A stretch of 64,000 nt of DNA, from NCBI RefSeq assembly GCF_013387465.1, contig NZ_VYGV01000012.1:169592-233591 (forward strand). The letters are read 5' to 3'. The notes under the pieces were generated by a model that did not search any database, was not told the origin of the DNA, and was given only the letters and a program-made list of their open reading frames with translations. Both the position numbers and the translations under genes were made by a program. Positions 17,860-25,650 of the stretch are shown here, in pieces. The stretch is from Hydrogenophaga aromaticivorans. Lineage in GTDB: Bacteria; Pseudomonadota; Gammaproteobacteria; Burkholderiales; Burkholderiaceae_C. Within the stretch, counting starts at the first letter, position 1. Every line of letters begins with the position of its first letter.

Positions 17860-20325
17860 ATGAACCGATCTACCAACGTTCCCCTGCTCATCGGCGCCTT
17901 CCTGCTCGGCCTCTTCGCCATCGCCTGGGTGGGCGTCGGCTTCATCGGCACCAGCAGCTGGCTCGCCCTGGGCATGACGGTGGCCATCGCCGTCGCCTAC
18001 CTGGTGGGCGCACTCGAAATCCGCCGCTTCCGCAGCGCCAGCACCGGCCTGGCCCAGGCGCTCGCCCACATTCCGCAGCCGCTGAACAACCTCGCCGACT
18101 GGCTCGCCCGCGTGCCCGCGCCGCTGCAGAACGCCGTGCGCCAGCGCGTCGAAAGCGGGCGCGGCGCGCTGCCCGGCCTGTCGCTCACGCCCTACCTCAT
18201 CGGTCTGCTGGTCATGCTCGGCATGCTCGGCACCTTCCTCGGCATGGTGGTCACCTTCAAGGGCGCCGTGTTCGCGCTCGAAGGCTCGGCCGATCTGGGC
18301 GCCATCCGTGGCGCGCTCGCTGCGCCCATCAAGGGCCTGGGCATTTCCTTCGGCACCTCGGTCGCGGGTGTGGCCAGCTCGGCCATGCTGGGCCTCATGT
18401 CGGCCATCGCCCGCCGCGAGCGCATGGATGTGGCCCGCGCGCTGGAACAACACACCGCCGGCGCGCTGCGCCCCTTCACCGCCGCCTTCATCGCCGCAGA
18501 GAACCGCGACCACACCTTCGCCGCCCTGCAGCGCCAGGCCGACGCGCTGCCCCAGGTCGTCACGCAGCTGCAGGCGCTGATGGAGCAGGTGGAGCGCCGC
18601 CACCAGCAGCTGGATGAACAGCTCAGCGCGCGGCAGGACCAGTTCCACCGCGAAGCCGCCGCCGCGTACACCGGCCTCGGCCAGTCGGTGGCGCAGACGC
18701 TCAACGACAGCCTGTCGTCGAGCGCCCGCGTGGCCAGCGACAGCATCAAGCCCGTGGTGGAAAACGCCATGGCCGCCATCGCACAAGAGTCCACCCGCCT
18801 GCACGAGCGCGTGAGCGCGGCGGTGCAGACGCAGCTGACCGGCCTGTCCACCCAGTTCGCCGCCACCACCGGCAGCGTGGCCGAAGGCTGGCAGTCCGCC
18901 CTGCAGAACCACGCCCGCACCAGCGAGCAACTGGTGAGCGGCCTGGGGCAGGCGCTGGATCAGTTCAACACCAGCTTCGAAGCCCGCGCCGCCCAGCTGC
19001 TGGCCAACGTGCAGCAGGCCACGGCGCAACAACACAGCGAGCAGGCCCAGGCCGAAGCGCAGAAGCTGGCCGCTTGGACCACCGCGCTGCAAGGCATGGC
19101 CAGCGGCCTGCAGGCCGAATGGCAGCAGGTGGGCGCGCACCACCTCGCGCAGCAGCAGGCCGTGTGCCAGACGCTGGAGCACACTGCCAGCGCCCTGCAG
19201 CAGAGCGCCAGCGAACAGGCCACACGCAGCATGGAGAGCGTGGCCCGCCTGCTGGCGCAAAGCGAAGCGCTGGTGTTGGCCCGCACCGAGTCGGAAGCGC
19301 AATGGACGCAACAACACGGCCAGCGCATGGATCAGCTGGCCGCCCTCTGGCGCAGCGAACTCAGCGCCCTGCGCGCGGAGGAAAGCATGCACCTGCAAGC
19401 CCTGCGCAGCGAAGAAGCCGCGCGCGGCCAGGCCGCGGTGGAGCGTCTTGCCAGCCTGCAAACCGAGCTGGCCACGCAGCTGCAAGCCCTGCGCGCCGAC
19501 GAAGCGAGCCGCCAGCAGACCACCGCCGAACAAGCCGCCGCGCTGCACAGCACCATCAGCACCCAGCTGCAAACCTTGCGCACCGAAGAAGCCACCCACC
19601 TGCAGACCCTGCGCAGCGAAGAAGCCGCGCGCGGCCAGGCCGCGGTGCAGCGCCTCGGCGAGCTGCAGGTCGCCGTCACACAGCACCTCGCCACGCTCGG
19701 CACTTCGCTCGAAGCGCCCATGTCGCGCCTGCTCGAAACGGCTTCCGAAGCGCCCAAGGCAGCGGCCGAAGTCATTGGCCAACTGCGCGGCGAAATGAGC
19801 CGCCTCACCGAGCGCGACAACCTCGCCCTGCAGGAGCGCACCGAGCTGGTGGCCCACATCAGCAGCCTGCTGCAGAACGTGCAGCAGACCACCGGCGAGC
19901 AGCGCGCCGCCATCGAATCGCTGGTCGCTTCCGCCACCACCGTGCTCAACCAGACCGGCGCGCAGTTCGCGCAGACCCTGGGCGCGCAGGCGGGCCGGGC
20001 CGACGAGCAGACCGCGCAGATGGCCACCAGCGCCGCCGAACTTGCCGCGCTCGGCCAGGCCTTCCAGCAGGGCGTGGCACTGTTCAGCAGCACCAATGAA
20101 AAGCTGGTGGACGGCCTGCAGCGCGTCGAAGGCGCCATTGGCCAGCACATGGCGCGCAGCGACGAGCAGCTTGCCTACTACGTGGCGCAGGCGCGTGAGG
20201 TGATCGACCTCAGCATCAGCGCGCAGCAAGGCATCGTGGAAGACATGCGCCAGCTGCGCGCCAGCAAGCCCGTGGCCGCCAAAGCCGCCGCGCCCGCTGC
20301 ACCTTCCGCGCAAGGAGCCGCGTGA
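17860..20325 (+). CDS. DUF802 protein: MotA/ExbB-like channel with a long helical tail
   Basis: About 821 residues. Two helices lie near the N-terminus (roughly residues 8-30 and 38-58). A MotA/TolQ/ExbB-like pair follows: LTPYLIGLLVMLGMLGTFLG and, after a conserved loop, GISFGTSVAGVASSAMLGL. The remaining ~600 residues have almost no proline, are rich in Ala, Gln, Glu and Leu and should form a long cytoplasmic coiled coil. A 39-bp exact direct repeat encodes LRSEEAARGQAAV twice, 69 residues apart. The start is ATG 17860 (or 17839, overlapping the previous gene). The architecture is that of ZorA: a proton-channel subunit with a tail. The MotB-like partner follows. Confidence 0.8.
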   Translation: MNRSTNVPLLIGAFLLGLFAIAWVGVGFIGTSSWLALGMTVAIAVAYLVGALEIRRFRSASTGLAQALAHIPQPLNNLADWLARVPAPLQNAVRQRVESGRGALPGLSLTPYLIGLLVMLGMLGTFLGMVVTFKGAVFALEGSADLGAIRGALAAPIKGLGISFGTSVAGVASSAMLGLMSAIARRERMDVARALEQHTAGALRPFTAAFIAAENRDHTFAALQRQADALPQVVTQLQALMEQVERRHQQLDEQLSARQDQFHREAAAAYTGLGQSVAQTLNDSLSSSARVASDSIKPVVENAMAAIAQESTRLHERVSAAVQTQLTGLSTQFAATTGSVAEGWQSALQNHARTSEQLVSGLGQALDQFNTSFEARAAQLLANVQQATAQQHSEQAQAEAQKLAAWTTALQGMASGLQAEWQQVGAHHLAQQQAVCQTLEHTASALQQSASEQATRSMESVARLLAQSEALVLARTESEAQWTQQHGQRMDQLAALWRSELSALRAEESMHLQALRSEEAARGQAAVERLASLQTELATQLQALRADEASRQQTTAEQAAALHSTISTQLQTLRTEEATHLQTLRSEEAARGQAAVQRLGELQVAVTQHLATLGTSLEAPMSRLLETASEAPKAAAEVIGQLRGEMSRLTERDNLALQERTELVAHISSLLQNVQQTTGEQRAAIESLVASATTVLNQTGAQFAQTLGAQAGRADEQTAQMATSAAELAALGQAFQQGVALFSSTNEKLVDGLQRVEGAIGQHMARSDEQLAYYVAQAREVIDLSISAQQGIVEDMRQLRASKPVAAKAAAPAAPSAQGAA
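19402..19647 (+). repeat. 39-bp exact direct repeat inside the DUF802 tail
   Basis: Identical 39-bp copies at 19402-19440 and 19609-19647, 207 bp apart (69 codons, in frame). They lie in the coiled-coil tail and encode the same 13 residues. This looks like a recent internal duplication lengthening the tail. Confidence 0.8.
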
Positions 20326-20395
20326 TGAGCGCCGCACGGCCGTTCCGAAGGCGCTCAGCCCCGCAGTGCGCAGCACGGAGGGTGGTCCGATGAGC
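20324..20395 (+). repeat. 65-bp insert flanked by 7-bp direct repeats, carrying a ribosome-binding site
   Basis: GATGAGC occurs at 20324-20330 and again at 20389-20395, where it holds the real start codon of the next gene. The first copy has its own AAGGAG and overlaps the DUF802 stop, as expected for the original start. The intervening sequence ends in CGGAGGGTGGTCCG and supplies the ribosome-binding site used now. Confidence 0.5.
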
Positions 20396-21076
20396 AGCAG
20401 CGTGGACGACACCGCCATCGACGACGGCCTGGGTGAGACCGCGCCCGTCTGGGCCGTGTTTGGCGACCTCATGTCCGGCGTGGTCGGCGCGTTCGTGCTC
20501 ATCCTCATCGGCGTGCTGCTGGTGCAGATGGACCTGGTGAGCAGCCTGCAGTCCGAGATCGCCAAACGCCAGCAGGAAGAAGCCCGCCGCATGGCGCTGG
20601 AAAAAGCGCTCGCCATCCCGCTGCAGAGTGGCCGCGTCACGCTCAACAACGGTCGCATCGGCATCAGCGGCAGCGTGCTGTTCGACTTCAACTCGGATGA
20701 ATTGCGCCCCGAAGGCCAGCAACTGCTCAAGAGCCTGGTGCCGCCGCTGGAGGTGTACCTCGGCGAGCGCGACGAGATGCTCATGGTGAGCGGTTTCACC
20801 GACGACAAGCCCATCATCCAGGGCCCCCACCAGCGCTTCGAAGACAACCTGGAACTCTCGGCCCAGCGCGCGCTCACCGTGACCCGCACGCTCGTCAAAG
20901 AAGGCATGCCGCGCCAGCGCGTGTTCAGCGCCGCCTTCGGCGCCGAACAGCCCGTGGCCAGCAACGCCGATGAAAAGGGCAGAGCGCTCAACCGCCGCGT
21001 GGAAATGGCCCCCGTGCCCCGCGCCGCGCCCACGCCGAGCACGGCCGCGCCCGTGGCTGCCACCGCCAAGCCATGA
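20390..21076 (+). CDS. MotB/OmpA-like stator partner protein
   Basis: A 228-residue protein with one N-terminal membrane helix (WAVFGDLMSGVVGAFVLILI) followed by a periplasmic OmpA-type peptidoglycan-binding domain (SVLFDFNSDELRPEGQQLL, SGFTDD, LSAQRALTVTRTLV, NRRVEM). Asp26 at the start of the helix aligns with the ion-carrying Asp of MotB (YADFM) and ZorB. With the DUF802 protein it should form a peptidoglycan-anchored, ion-driven complex in the inner membrane. The start is ATG 20390 with GGAGG nine bases upstream; the end overlaps the DUF2894 start by four bases. Confidence 0.85.
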   Translation: MSSSVDDTAIDDGLGETAPVWAVFGDLMSGVVGAFVLILIGVLLVQMDLVSSLQSEIAKRQQEEARRMALEKALAIPLQSGRVTLNNGRIGISGSVLFDFNSDELRPEGQQLLKSLVPPLEVYLGERDEMLMVSGFTDDKPIIQGPHQRFEDNLELSAQRALTVTRTLVKEGMPRQRVFSAAFGAEQPVASNADEKGRALNRRVEMAPVPRAAPTPSTAAPVAATAKP

Positions 21077-21594
21077 ACACCCGCGGCGATCCTGATCGTC
21101 TCCCTCCCCCTCTGGGGGAGGGCAGGGGTGGGGGCGGGCGTTCGGGTGCATCGCCGGCGCGCATCCCCCATCCCAGCCTTCCTCCAAAGGGGGAAGGAGC
21201 CAGCCCAGCGCAGCGGGCTGCACCCTCCCTTCTCGCAGCCCTCAACGCCCACATCGCCCAGGCCAGCCAGGCCGCGGCAGGTGGCCCCAAATCAAACGGC
21301 GACAAGTGGCCCGAACTGCGCAGCGCCCAGCGCTTCCGCGAAACCTGGGAGCGCCTGGGTGCCGAAGACGCCGTGGTGAAGGCCACGCACCGCGCACCCG
21401 AAAACGCCGGCCCGCTCAACTCCCACATGCTCGTGCTGCGCACCCTCGGCCTGATGCGCGAACTCTCGCCGCACTACCTGCGGCGCTTCCTCTCCCACAC
21501 GGAAACCCTGCTCTGGCTGGAGCAGGCACAGGGGCAGCTCAAGGCGCCGGTGGGCAAGGGCAAGGCGGTGAAGGCGGCTCGACAGAAGAAGTGA
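21073..21594 (+). CDS. DUF2894 family protein with repeat-derived N-terminus
   Basis: A 173-residue protein. From about residue 50 it matches PF11445 (KWPELRSAQRFRETW, ENAGPLNSHMLVLRTLGLM, LSPHYLRRFLSHTETLLWLEQA) and ends in a Lys-rich tail. The first ~45 residues are Pro/Gly/Arg-rich and are encoded by repeat R2, which appears to have inserted in frame just after the start codon. The start ATGA overlaps the stop of the MotB-like gene. It closes the four-gene DUF3348-DUF802-MotB-DUF2894 operon; the function is unknown. Confidence 0.8.
   Translation: MNTRGDPDRLPPPLGEGRGGGGRSGASPARIPHPSLPPKGEGASPAQRAAPSLLAALNAHIAQASQAAAGGPKSNGDKWPELRSAQRFRETWERLGAEDAVVKATHRAPENAGPLNSHMLVLRTLGLMRELSPHYLRRFLSHTETLLWLEQAQGQLKAPVGKGKAVKAARQKK
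21104..21205. repeat. Inverted-repeat element R2, copy 2, inside a coding sequence
   Basis: The left arm CTCCCTCCCCCTCTGGGGGA plus GGGCAGGGGTGGGGG matches copy 1 at 14650. The right arm, read on the other strand, is CTCCTTCCCCCTTTGGAGGA plus AGGCTGGGATGGGG. The copy has no in-frame stop and encodes PPPLGEGRGGGG and PHPSLPPKGEG within the DUF2894 gene. Confidence 0.75.
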
Positions 21595-21696
21595 AGACGC
21601 CGGCCATGGCGGCTCGGAAAGCCCATGGGGCTGGTGCAAGAACAAGTGGGGGCGTATCGTGTCAACCCCCGCCGTGCAGCACACAGGAGAACCCCC

Positions 21697-22437
21697 ATGT
21701 CTTACATCGATGGTTTCGTGATCGCGGTCCCGACCGGGAAACAGCAGCAGTTCATCGCCCACGCCAACACGGTTGACAGCGCCTTCATCGATCACGGCGC
21801 GACGCGGGTGGTTGAGTGCTGGGGGGCCGATGTGCCCAAAGGCCAGACCACCGACTTCCAGGGCGCGGTGGCGGCGCAGGACGACGAGACGGTGGCGTTC
21901 TCGTGGATCGAGTGGCCCGACAAAGCCACGCGCGACGGCGTGATGGGCCGGATGGCCGAACTGGCCAAGACCGACGAGCGCTGCGACCCGGCGAAGAACC
22001 CGATGCCGTTCGACGGCAAGCGGATGATCTACGGCGGCTTCGAGCCGATCGTCGAACAAGGCGAGGCGGCCACCGACAGCTACGTCCAGGGCTTCGTCAT
22101 CCCGGTGCCGACGGGCCGGCGCGAGGACTACCGGCAGGTGGCCGAAGAGGCGTGGGTGTTGTTCAAGGAATACGGTGCGCTGCGCGTGGTCGAAGCCTGG
22201 GGCGACGATGTGCCCGATGGCAAGCTCACCGACTTTCGCCGCGCCGTGAAGGCCGAGCCGGGCGAGAACATCGTGTTCTCGTTCATGGAATGGCCGTCGC
22301 GCGAAGTCTGCGACGCCGCGCAAGAAAAGATCATGAAAGACGATCGCATGAAGCCGCCCGAGGGCATGGACTGGCCGTTCGACGGCAAGCGCATGATTTT
22401 TGCCGGGTTCACCCCGGTCGTGACACTGGAGCAATGA
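21697..22437 (+). CDS. Tandem DUF1428 protein
   Basis: A 246-residue protein made of two DUF1428 (PF07237) units where single-domain proteins of about 120 residues are usual. Unit 1 (about 1-120) has YIDGFVIAVPTGKQQQF and FDGKRMIYGGFEPI; unit 2 (about 127-246) repeats them as YVQGFVIPVPTGRREDY and FDGKRMIFAGFTPV. The fold is of the dimeric alpha/beta-barrel type, and a dimer-like monomer is the simplest reading. ATG 21697 has AGGAGA upstream. The VOC gene follows after one base, so the two are translated together. Function unknown. Confidence 0.82.
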   Translation: MSYIDGFVIAVPTGKQQQFIAHANTVDSAFIDHGATRVVECWGADVPKGQTTDFQGAVAAQDDETVAFSWIEWPDKATRDGVMGRMAELAKTDERCDPAKNPMPFDGKRMIYGGFEPIVEQGEAATDSYVQGFVIPVPTGRREDYRQVAEEAWVLFKEYGALRVVEAWGDDVPDGKLTDFRRAVKAEPGENIVFSFMEWPSREVCDAAQEKIMKDDRMKPPEGMDWPFDGKRMIFAGFTPVVTLEQ

Positions 22438-22438
22438 C

Positions 22439-23212
22439 ATGAGCAACGCGAAGGGCGATTTCATCTGGTACGAATTGCTGACCACCGACGCCGACGCCGC
22501 GCAGCGCTTCTATGGCGATGTCGTCGGCTGGACGGCGAGCGACAGCGGCCAGCCGGGCATGGACTACCGCATCCTCGACGCCGGTGACGGCCAGGCGGGC
22601 GGCCTGATGCAGATCAACGAACAGATGCCCGGTGCGAAGCCGGTCTGGCTCGGCTATGTCGGGGTGCCCGACGTCGACGCCGCGGTCGCCGACTGGACCG
22701 CAGCCGGCGGCAGCGTGCAGATGCCCATGATGGACATCCCGAAGGTGGGGCGGATCGCGATGCTCGCCGATCCGGACGGCGTGCCGCTGTACGTGATGCG
22801 CGGCGCAAGCGATGAGGTCAGCACGGCCTTTCGCGTCGCCGATGCGCGCCATGTGCGCTGGAACGAAATCGCCGTGAAGGACGACAAGGCATCACTCGCG
22901 TTCTACCAGGTGCGCTTCGGCTGGACGGTGGTCGACACCATGCCGATGGGCGAGCAGGGCGACTACCACCTGCTGGCCGCCAACGGGGTCCGCATGGGCG
23001 CATTGATGCGCAGCCCGGTCGGCCAGGAACCGCGCTGGCTCTATTACTTCGGGGTCGAAGATATCGACGCGGCGGTGGAGCAGATCAAGGCGGGCGGCGG
23101 CCAGGTGCTCGATGGCCCGCACCAGATCCCTGGCGGCGAATACAGCCTCCATGCGCGCGACCCGCAAGGCGCTGCCTTCGGCCTCGTCGGCCCGCGGATA
23201 GCGCCGCGGTGA
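22439..23212 (+). CDS. VOC-family protein with two glyoxalase-like domains
   Basis: A 257-residue protein of the CFP-30/glyoxalase-bleomycin resistance superfamily. Domain 1 starts FIWYELLTTDADAAQRFYGDVVGW and domain 2 starts VRWNEIAVKDDKASLAFYQVRFGW. Both contain the usual LGYVGVPDVDAAV-type and FGVEDIDAAVEQI strand-helix units. Such two-domain proteins are often annotated as hydroxylases or lyases, but the substrate cannot be read from the sequence. It is in an operon with the tandem DUF1428 gene and converges on the ECF41-controlled operon. Confidence 0.82.
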   Translation: MSNAKGDFIWYELLTTDADAAQRFYGDVVGWTASDSGQPGMDYRILDAGDGQAGGLMQINEQMPGAKPVWLGYVGVPDVDAAVADWTAAGGSVQMPMMDIPKVGRIAMLADPDGVPLYVMRGASDEVSTAFRVADARHVRWNEIAVKDDKASLAFYQVRFGWTVVDTMPMGEQGDYHLLAANGVRMGALMRSPVGQEPRWLYYFGVEDIDAAVEQIKAGGGQVLDGPHQIPGGEYSLHARDPQGAAFGLVGPRIAPR

Positions 23213-23262
23213 CCGGGCAGCCGCTGCCGGACCCGGCGGCACGCCCGTGAAGAAACAGGCGC

Positions 23263-24039
23263 TCAGGGGCGAGCGGCAAGCCCGGCGCCGGCCTGAGTGG
23301 CGAGCCAGTCCTTGAAGCAAACGGTACCCAGGCGAGGGTTGGCCCCGGGCACGAGCGTGCTGTCCTGGATCTCGGCGCCGAAATAGCGTGCACCTGGCTC
23401 GGCAACGACGGTGCGGGGGTCGTGAATGGCCGTCAGGTAGGTTTGCACCAGATCGGACAACCGGAACCGTTCGGGGCCGGCCACCTCGATCACGCCGTTG
23501 ACGGGTGCCGAGAGGGTCGCTTCGGCCACGGCGGCGGCGATGTCGCCGGATGCAATCGGCTGGATGCTGGCCGGCGAGAGCCTGACCGTCTTGCCGTCAG
23601 CCGCTGTGCCCGATTGCGCGATGCCGGCGACGAACTCGAAGAACTGGGTCGATTGCACGATGGTGTACGGCACGCCGCCCTGACGGATCAGCCGTTCTTG
23701 CGCGGCCTTGGCCCGGAAGTAGCCGCTTTGCTGGAGCCTGTCGGTGCCCACCACCGAGAGCGCCACGTGGTGCCCGACGCCCGCGGCCCGTTCTGCGGCC
23801 AGCAGGTTGCGGCCCGAGGTCTCGAAGAAGGCGAGCACGGCCGCGTCTTCGAACGATGGCGAGTTCGCCACATCAACGACCACCTGAGCGCCCGCCAGCG
23901 CATCGGCCAGGCCCTCGCCCGTGAGGGTGTTCACCCCCGACTGCGGTGAGGCCGCCAAGGCCTCGTGTCCACGCGCCTGGAGCAGGGCGACGAGCTTGGA
24001 ACCGATCAGGCCGGTTCCTCCGATCACAATGATTTTCAT
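23263..24039 (-). CDS. NAD(P)-binding oxidoreductase/epimerase (NmrA-like) of the ECF41 operon
   Basis: A 258-residue atypical short-chain dehydrogenase. The nucleotide-binding motif is [15 protein letters not shown] near the N-terminus. Downstream are [27 protein letters not shown] and the C-terminal [20 protein letters not shown]. The start is ATG 24039 with AGGA upstream. It is the second gene after the ECF41 promoter at 24580-24606. ECF41 sigma factors are known to control a carboxymuconolactone decarboxylase, an oxidoreductase or an epimerase; this gene is that oxidoreductase/epimerase. The physiological reaction is not known. Confidence 0.87.
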   Translation of the reverse strand: MKIIVIGGTGLIGSKLVALLQARGHEALAASPQSGVNTLTGEGLADALAGAQVVVDVANSPSFEDAAVLAFFETSGRNLLAAERAAGVGHHVALSVVGTDRLQQSGYFRAKAAQERLIRQGGVPYTIVQSTQFFEFVAGIAQSGTAADGKTVRLSPASIQPIASGDIAAAVAEATLSAPVNGVIEVAGPERFRLSDLVQTYLTAIHDPRTVVAEPGARYFGAEIQDSTLVPGANPRLGTVCFKDWLATQAGAGLAARP

Positions 24040-24056
24040 GATGAGGTGTCCTGGGT

Positions 24057-24536
24057 TCAGTTGAGGTTGGCCTTGTCGAGGCCGAAAGCGGCGTCGTACG
24101 CCCCGGGCACGGTCTTGAAGGCCACGTTGGCGCGGTTCCATGCATTGATCGACATCACGATGAAGGTCAGGTCCGAGAGCTCCTTCTCGGAAAACTGCGT
24201 GCGCACCCGCTCATAGAGTTCGTCGGGCACACCGTGCTCCGGTATGCGGGTCAGCACCTCGGTCCAGGCGAGCGCTGCGCGCTCACGCGGAACGAACAGC
24301 GTCGACTCGCGCCAGATCGCCAGATGGTGCAGGCGCAGGGGCCGTTCGCCGTGGATCGTGGCTTGCTTGATGTGCATGTCCACACACAGGCCGCAACCGT
24401 TGAGCTGTGAGGCCCGGATCTCGACCAGGTGGCGGATGCCCTCCTCGATGGCGCTGTGGTTCAGTGCAGTGCTGAAGGCGACGAACTTTTTGAAGAATTC
24501 GGCGGACTGTTCGGCGTAGTTGATGCGTTGGGTCAT
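24057..24536 (-). CDS. Carboxymuconolactone decarboxylase/AhpD-family protein of the ECF41 operon
   Basis: A 159-residue all-helical protein with the AhpD-like redox motif CGLCVDMH (Cys48, Cys51, His55), typical of thiol-based peroxidase partners rather than true carboxymuconolactone decarboxylases. It is the first gene after a clear ECF41 promoter and is followed, 17 bp later, by the oxidoreductase gene. This is the commonest target arrangement of ECF41 sigma factors and suggests a role in stress or redox protection, which is inference. Confidence 0.9.
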   Translation of the reverse strand: MTQRINYAEQSAEFFKKFVAFSTALNHSAIEEGIRHLVEIRASQLNGCGLCVDMHIKQATIHGERPLRLHHLAIWRESTLFVPRERAALAWTEVLTRIPEHGVPDELYERVRTQFSEKELSDLTFIVMSINAWNRANVAFKTVPGAYDAAFGLDKANLN

Positions 24537-24579
24537 GGTGAGGTTCGCTTTGATTCAGGGTTGTGAGACACACCCTGAA

Positions 24580-24606
24580 GACGCGCGAGCCCTGCCGGTT
24601 GTGACA
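24580..24606 (-). promoter_or_regulatory. ECF41 promoter of the carboxymuconolactone decarboxylase operon
   Basis: On the minus strand TGTCACA (24606-24600), 16 bases, then CGTC (24583-24580), about 44 bp before the start codon. This is the published ECF41 consensus (-35 TGTCACA, -10 CGTC). The same motif with the same spacing precedes the sigma gene. Confidence 0.88.
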
Positions 24607-24613
24607 AACCTCG

Positions 24614-25495
24614 TCAGACCGGCTTCAACGCCATCGCCATGTGGCGCAGCTTGTCCGGGTTGCGCTGAACGTGGATGCGCACGATGCGCTCACCGTCGGT
24701 CTCGAAGGATTGCACCGATTCGAGAGCCCCATCGATGAAACGCAACACGCCCCACTGCCCGTTGATGACCGCGAGCTCGACCTGCACCGCATCCTTGAAG
24801 CGCAGACGGGTCGCATAGAACAGTTGAGCAATGCGCGTGCCGCCCAGCAGGGGTTTGCCGAAACTCGGGACCTTGCCTCCACCGTCACCGATCAACTCGG
24901 CGTCCTCGCTCAACAGGGACTTCATGGCGTCGAAGCTGCCATGGGTCAGCGCTTCAGCGAACTGACTGAGCACACGCAGGTGCACCTCGGGTGCCACGGT
25001 GAAGCGGGGCCGGGCTTCGCGCAACTGGGCCTTCGCGCGGCTCACCAGCTGGCGGCAGGCCGCTTCGCTCTTGCCGATGGTGCGCGCCACCTCGTCGTAG
25101 TCCGCGTCGAACACCTCGCGCATCAGGAACGCCGCCCGGGCCTCCGGTGTCAGGCGCTCCAGCAGGGTCAGGAACGCGACGGAGAGGTCTTCCGCGCGCT
25201 CCAGCACCTGCTCGGGCGAAGGTGGTGTCTGGTCCAGGCGCGGTTCAGGCAGCCAGAAGCCCACGTAGTGCTCCCGCTGCACCTTGGCCGAGCGCAGGCG
25301 GTCGATCGCCATGCGGGTCGTGGTGGTGACCAGCCAGGCCTCGGCGTTCGCGATGGCCGAACGGTCGGCATCGTGCCAGCGCAGCCAGGCGTCCTGCACG
25401 ACCTCTTCGGCCTCGGCGATGGAGCCGAGCATCCGGTAGGCAATGCCCTGCAGGCGCCGGCGTTGGCTCTGGAAGGTGTGGGTGGCGTCGTCCAT
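24614..25495 (-). CDS. ECF41-family sigma factor (SigJ-like) with SnoaL-like C-terminal domain
   Basis: A 293-residue sigma factor, longer than usual for ECF proteins. Residues ~10-165 carry regions 2 and 4 (EVVQDAWLRWHD, DEVARTIGKSEAACRQLVSRAK). A SnoaL/NTF2-like domain of ~110 residues replaces a separate anti-sigma factor. All three ECF41 signatures are present: WLPEP (81-85), DGGGKV (204-209) and NPDKL (278-282). In studied members this C-terminal domain both inhibits and activates the sigma. It is preceded by its own ECF41 promoter and followed by the target operon. Confidence 0.95.
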   Translation of the reverse strand: MDDATHTFQSQRRRLQGIAYRMLGSIAEAEEVVQDAWLRWHDADRSAIANAEAWLVTTTTRMAIDRLRSAKVQREHYVGFWLPEPRLDQTPPSPEQVLERAEDLSVAFLTLLERLTPEARAAFLMREVFDADYDEVARTIGKSEAACRQLVSRAKAQLREARPRFTVAPEVHLRVLSQFAEALTHGSFDAMKSLLSEDAELIGDGGGKVPSFGKPLLGGTRIAQLFYATRLRFKDAVQVELAVINGQWGVLRFIDGALESVQSFETDGERIVRIHVQRNPDKLRHMAMALKPV

Positions 25496-25559
25496 GGTGG
25501 CGTCAACCTTACATGATGGTCGGATGGGCAGCGGGGTCGCAAAGCTGTTTGCTGCATCA

Positions 25560-25586
25560 GACGTTTGTGACCGGCGTTTTGTGACA
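25560..25586 (-). promoter_or_regulatory. ECF41 promoter of the sigma gene (autoregulation)
   Basis: On the minus strand TGTCACA (25586-25580), 16 bases, then CGTC (25563-25560), 65 bp before the ECF41 start codon. Element sequences and spacing are identical to the promoter at 24580-24606, which makes chance unlikely. Confidence 0.85.
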
Positions 25587-25650
25587 GAAACGGATCAAAC
25601 AGTTGGGCAGCGCGTTGTCACGCACGCCTTTGATTGACCAGGTTGCGGCG

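Noticed and set aside
19402..19647. CRISPR-like spaced repeat
   Set aside because: Only two copies, 207 bp apart, in frame within a coding sequence; no cas genes anywhere in the window.
17755..21252. A very long minus-strand open frame across the DUF802 and MotB-like genes
   Set aside because: It is the antisense of well-supported plus-strand genes. Its His/Gly/Gln-rich composition follows from codon bias, and no ribosome-binding site or domain is present.
17157..21594. A complete Zorya defence system
   Set aside because: No ZorC, ZorD helicase or ZorE nuclease homologue is present; only the motor-like subunits resemble Zorya.
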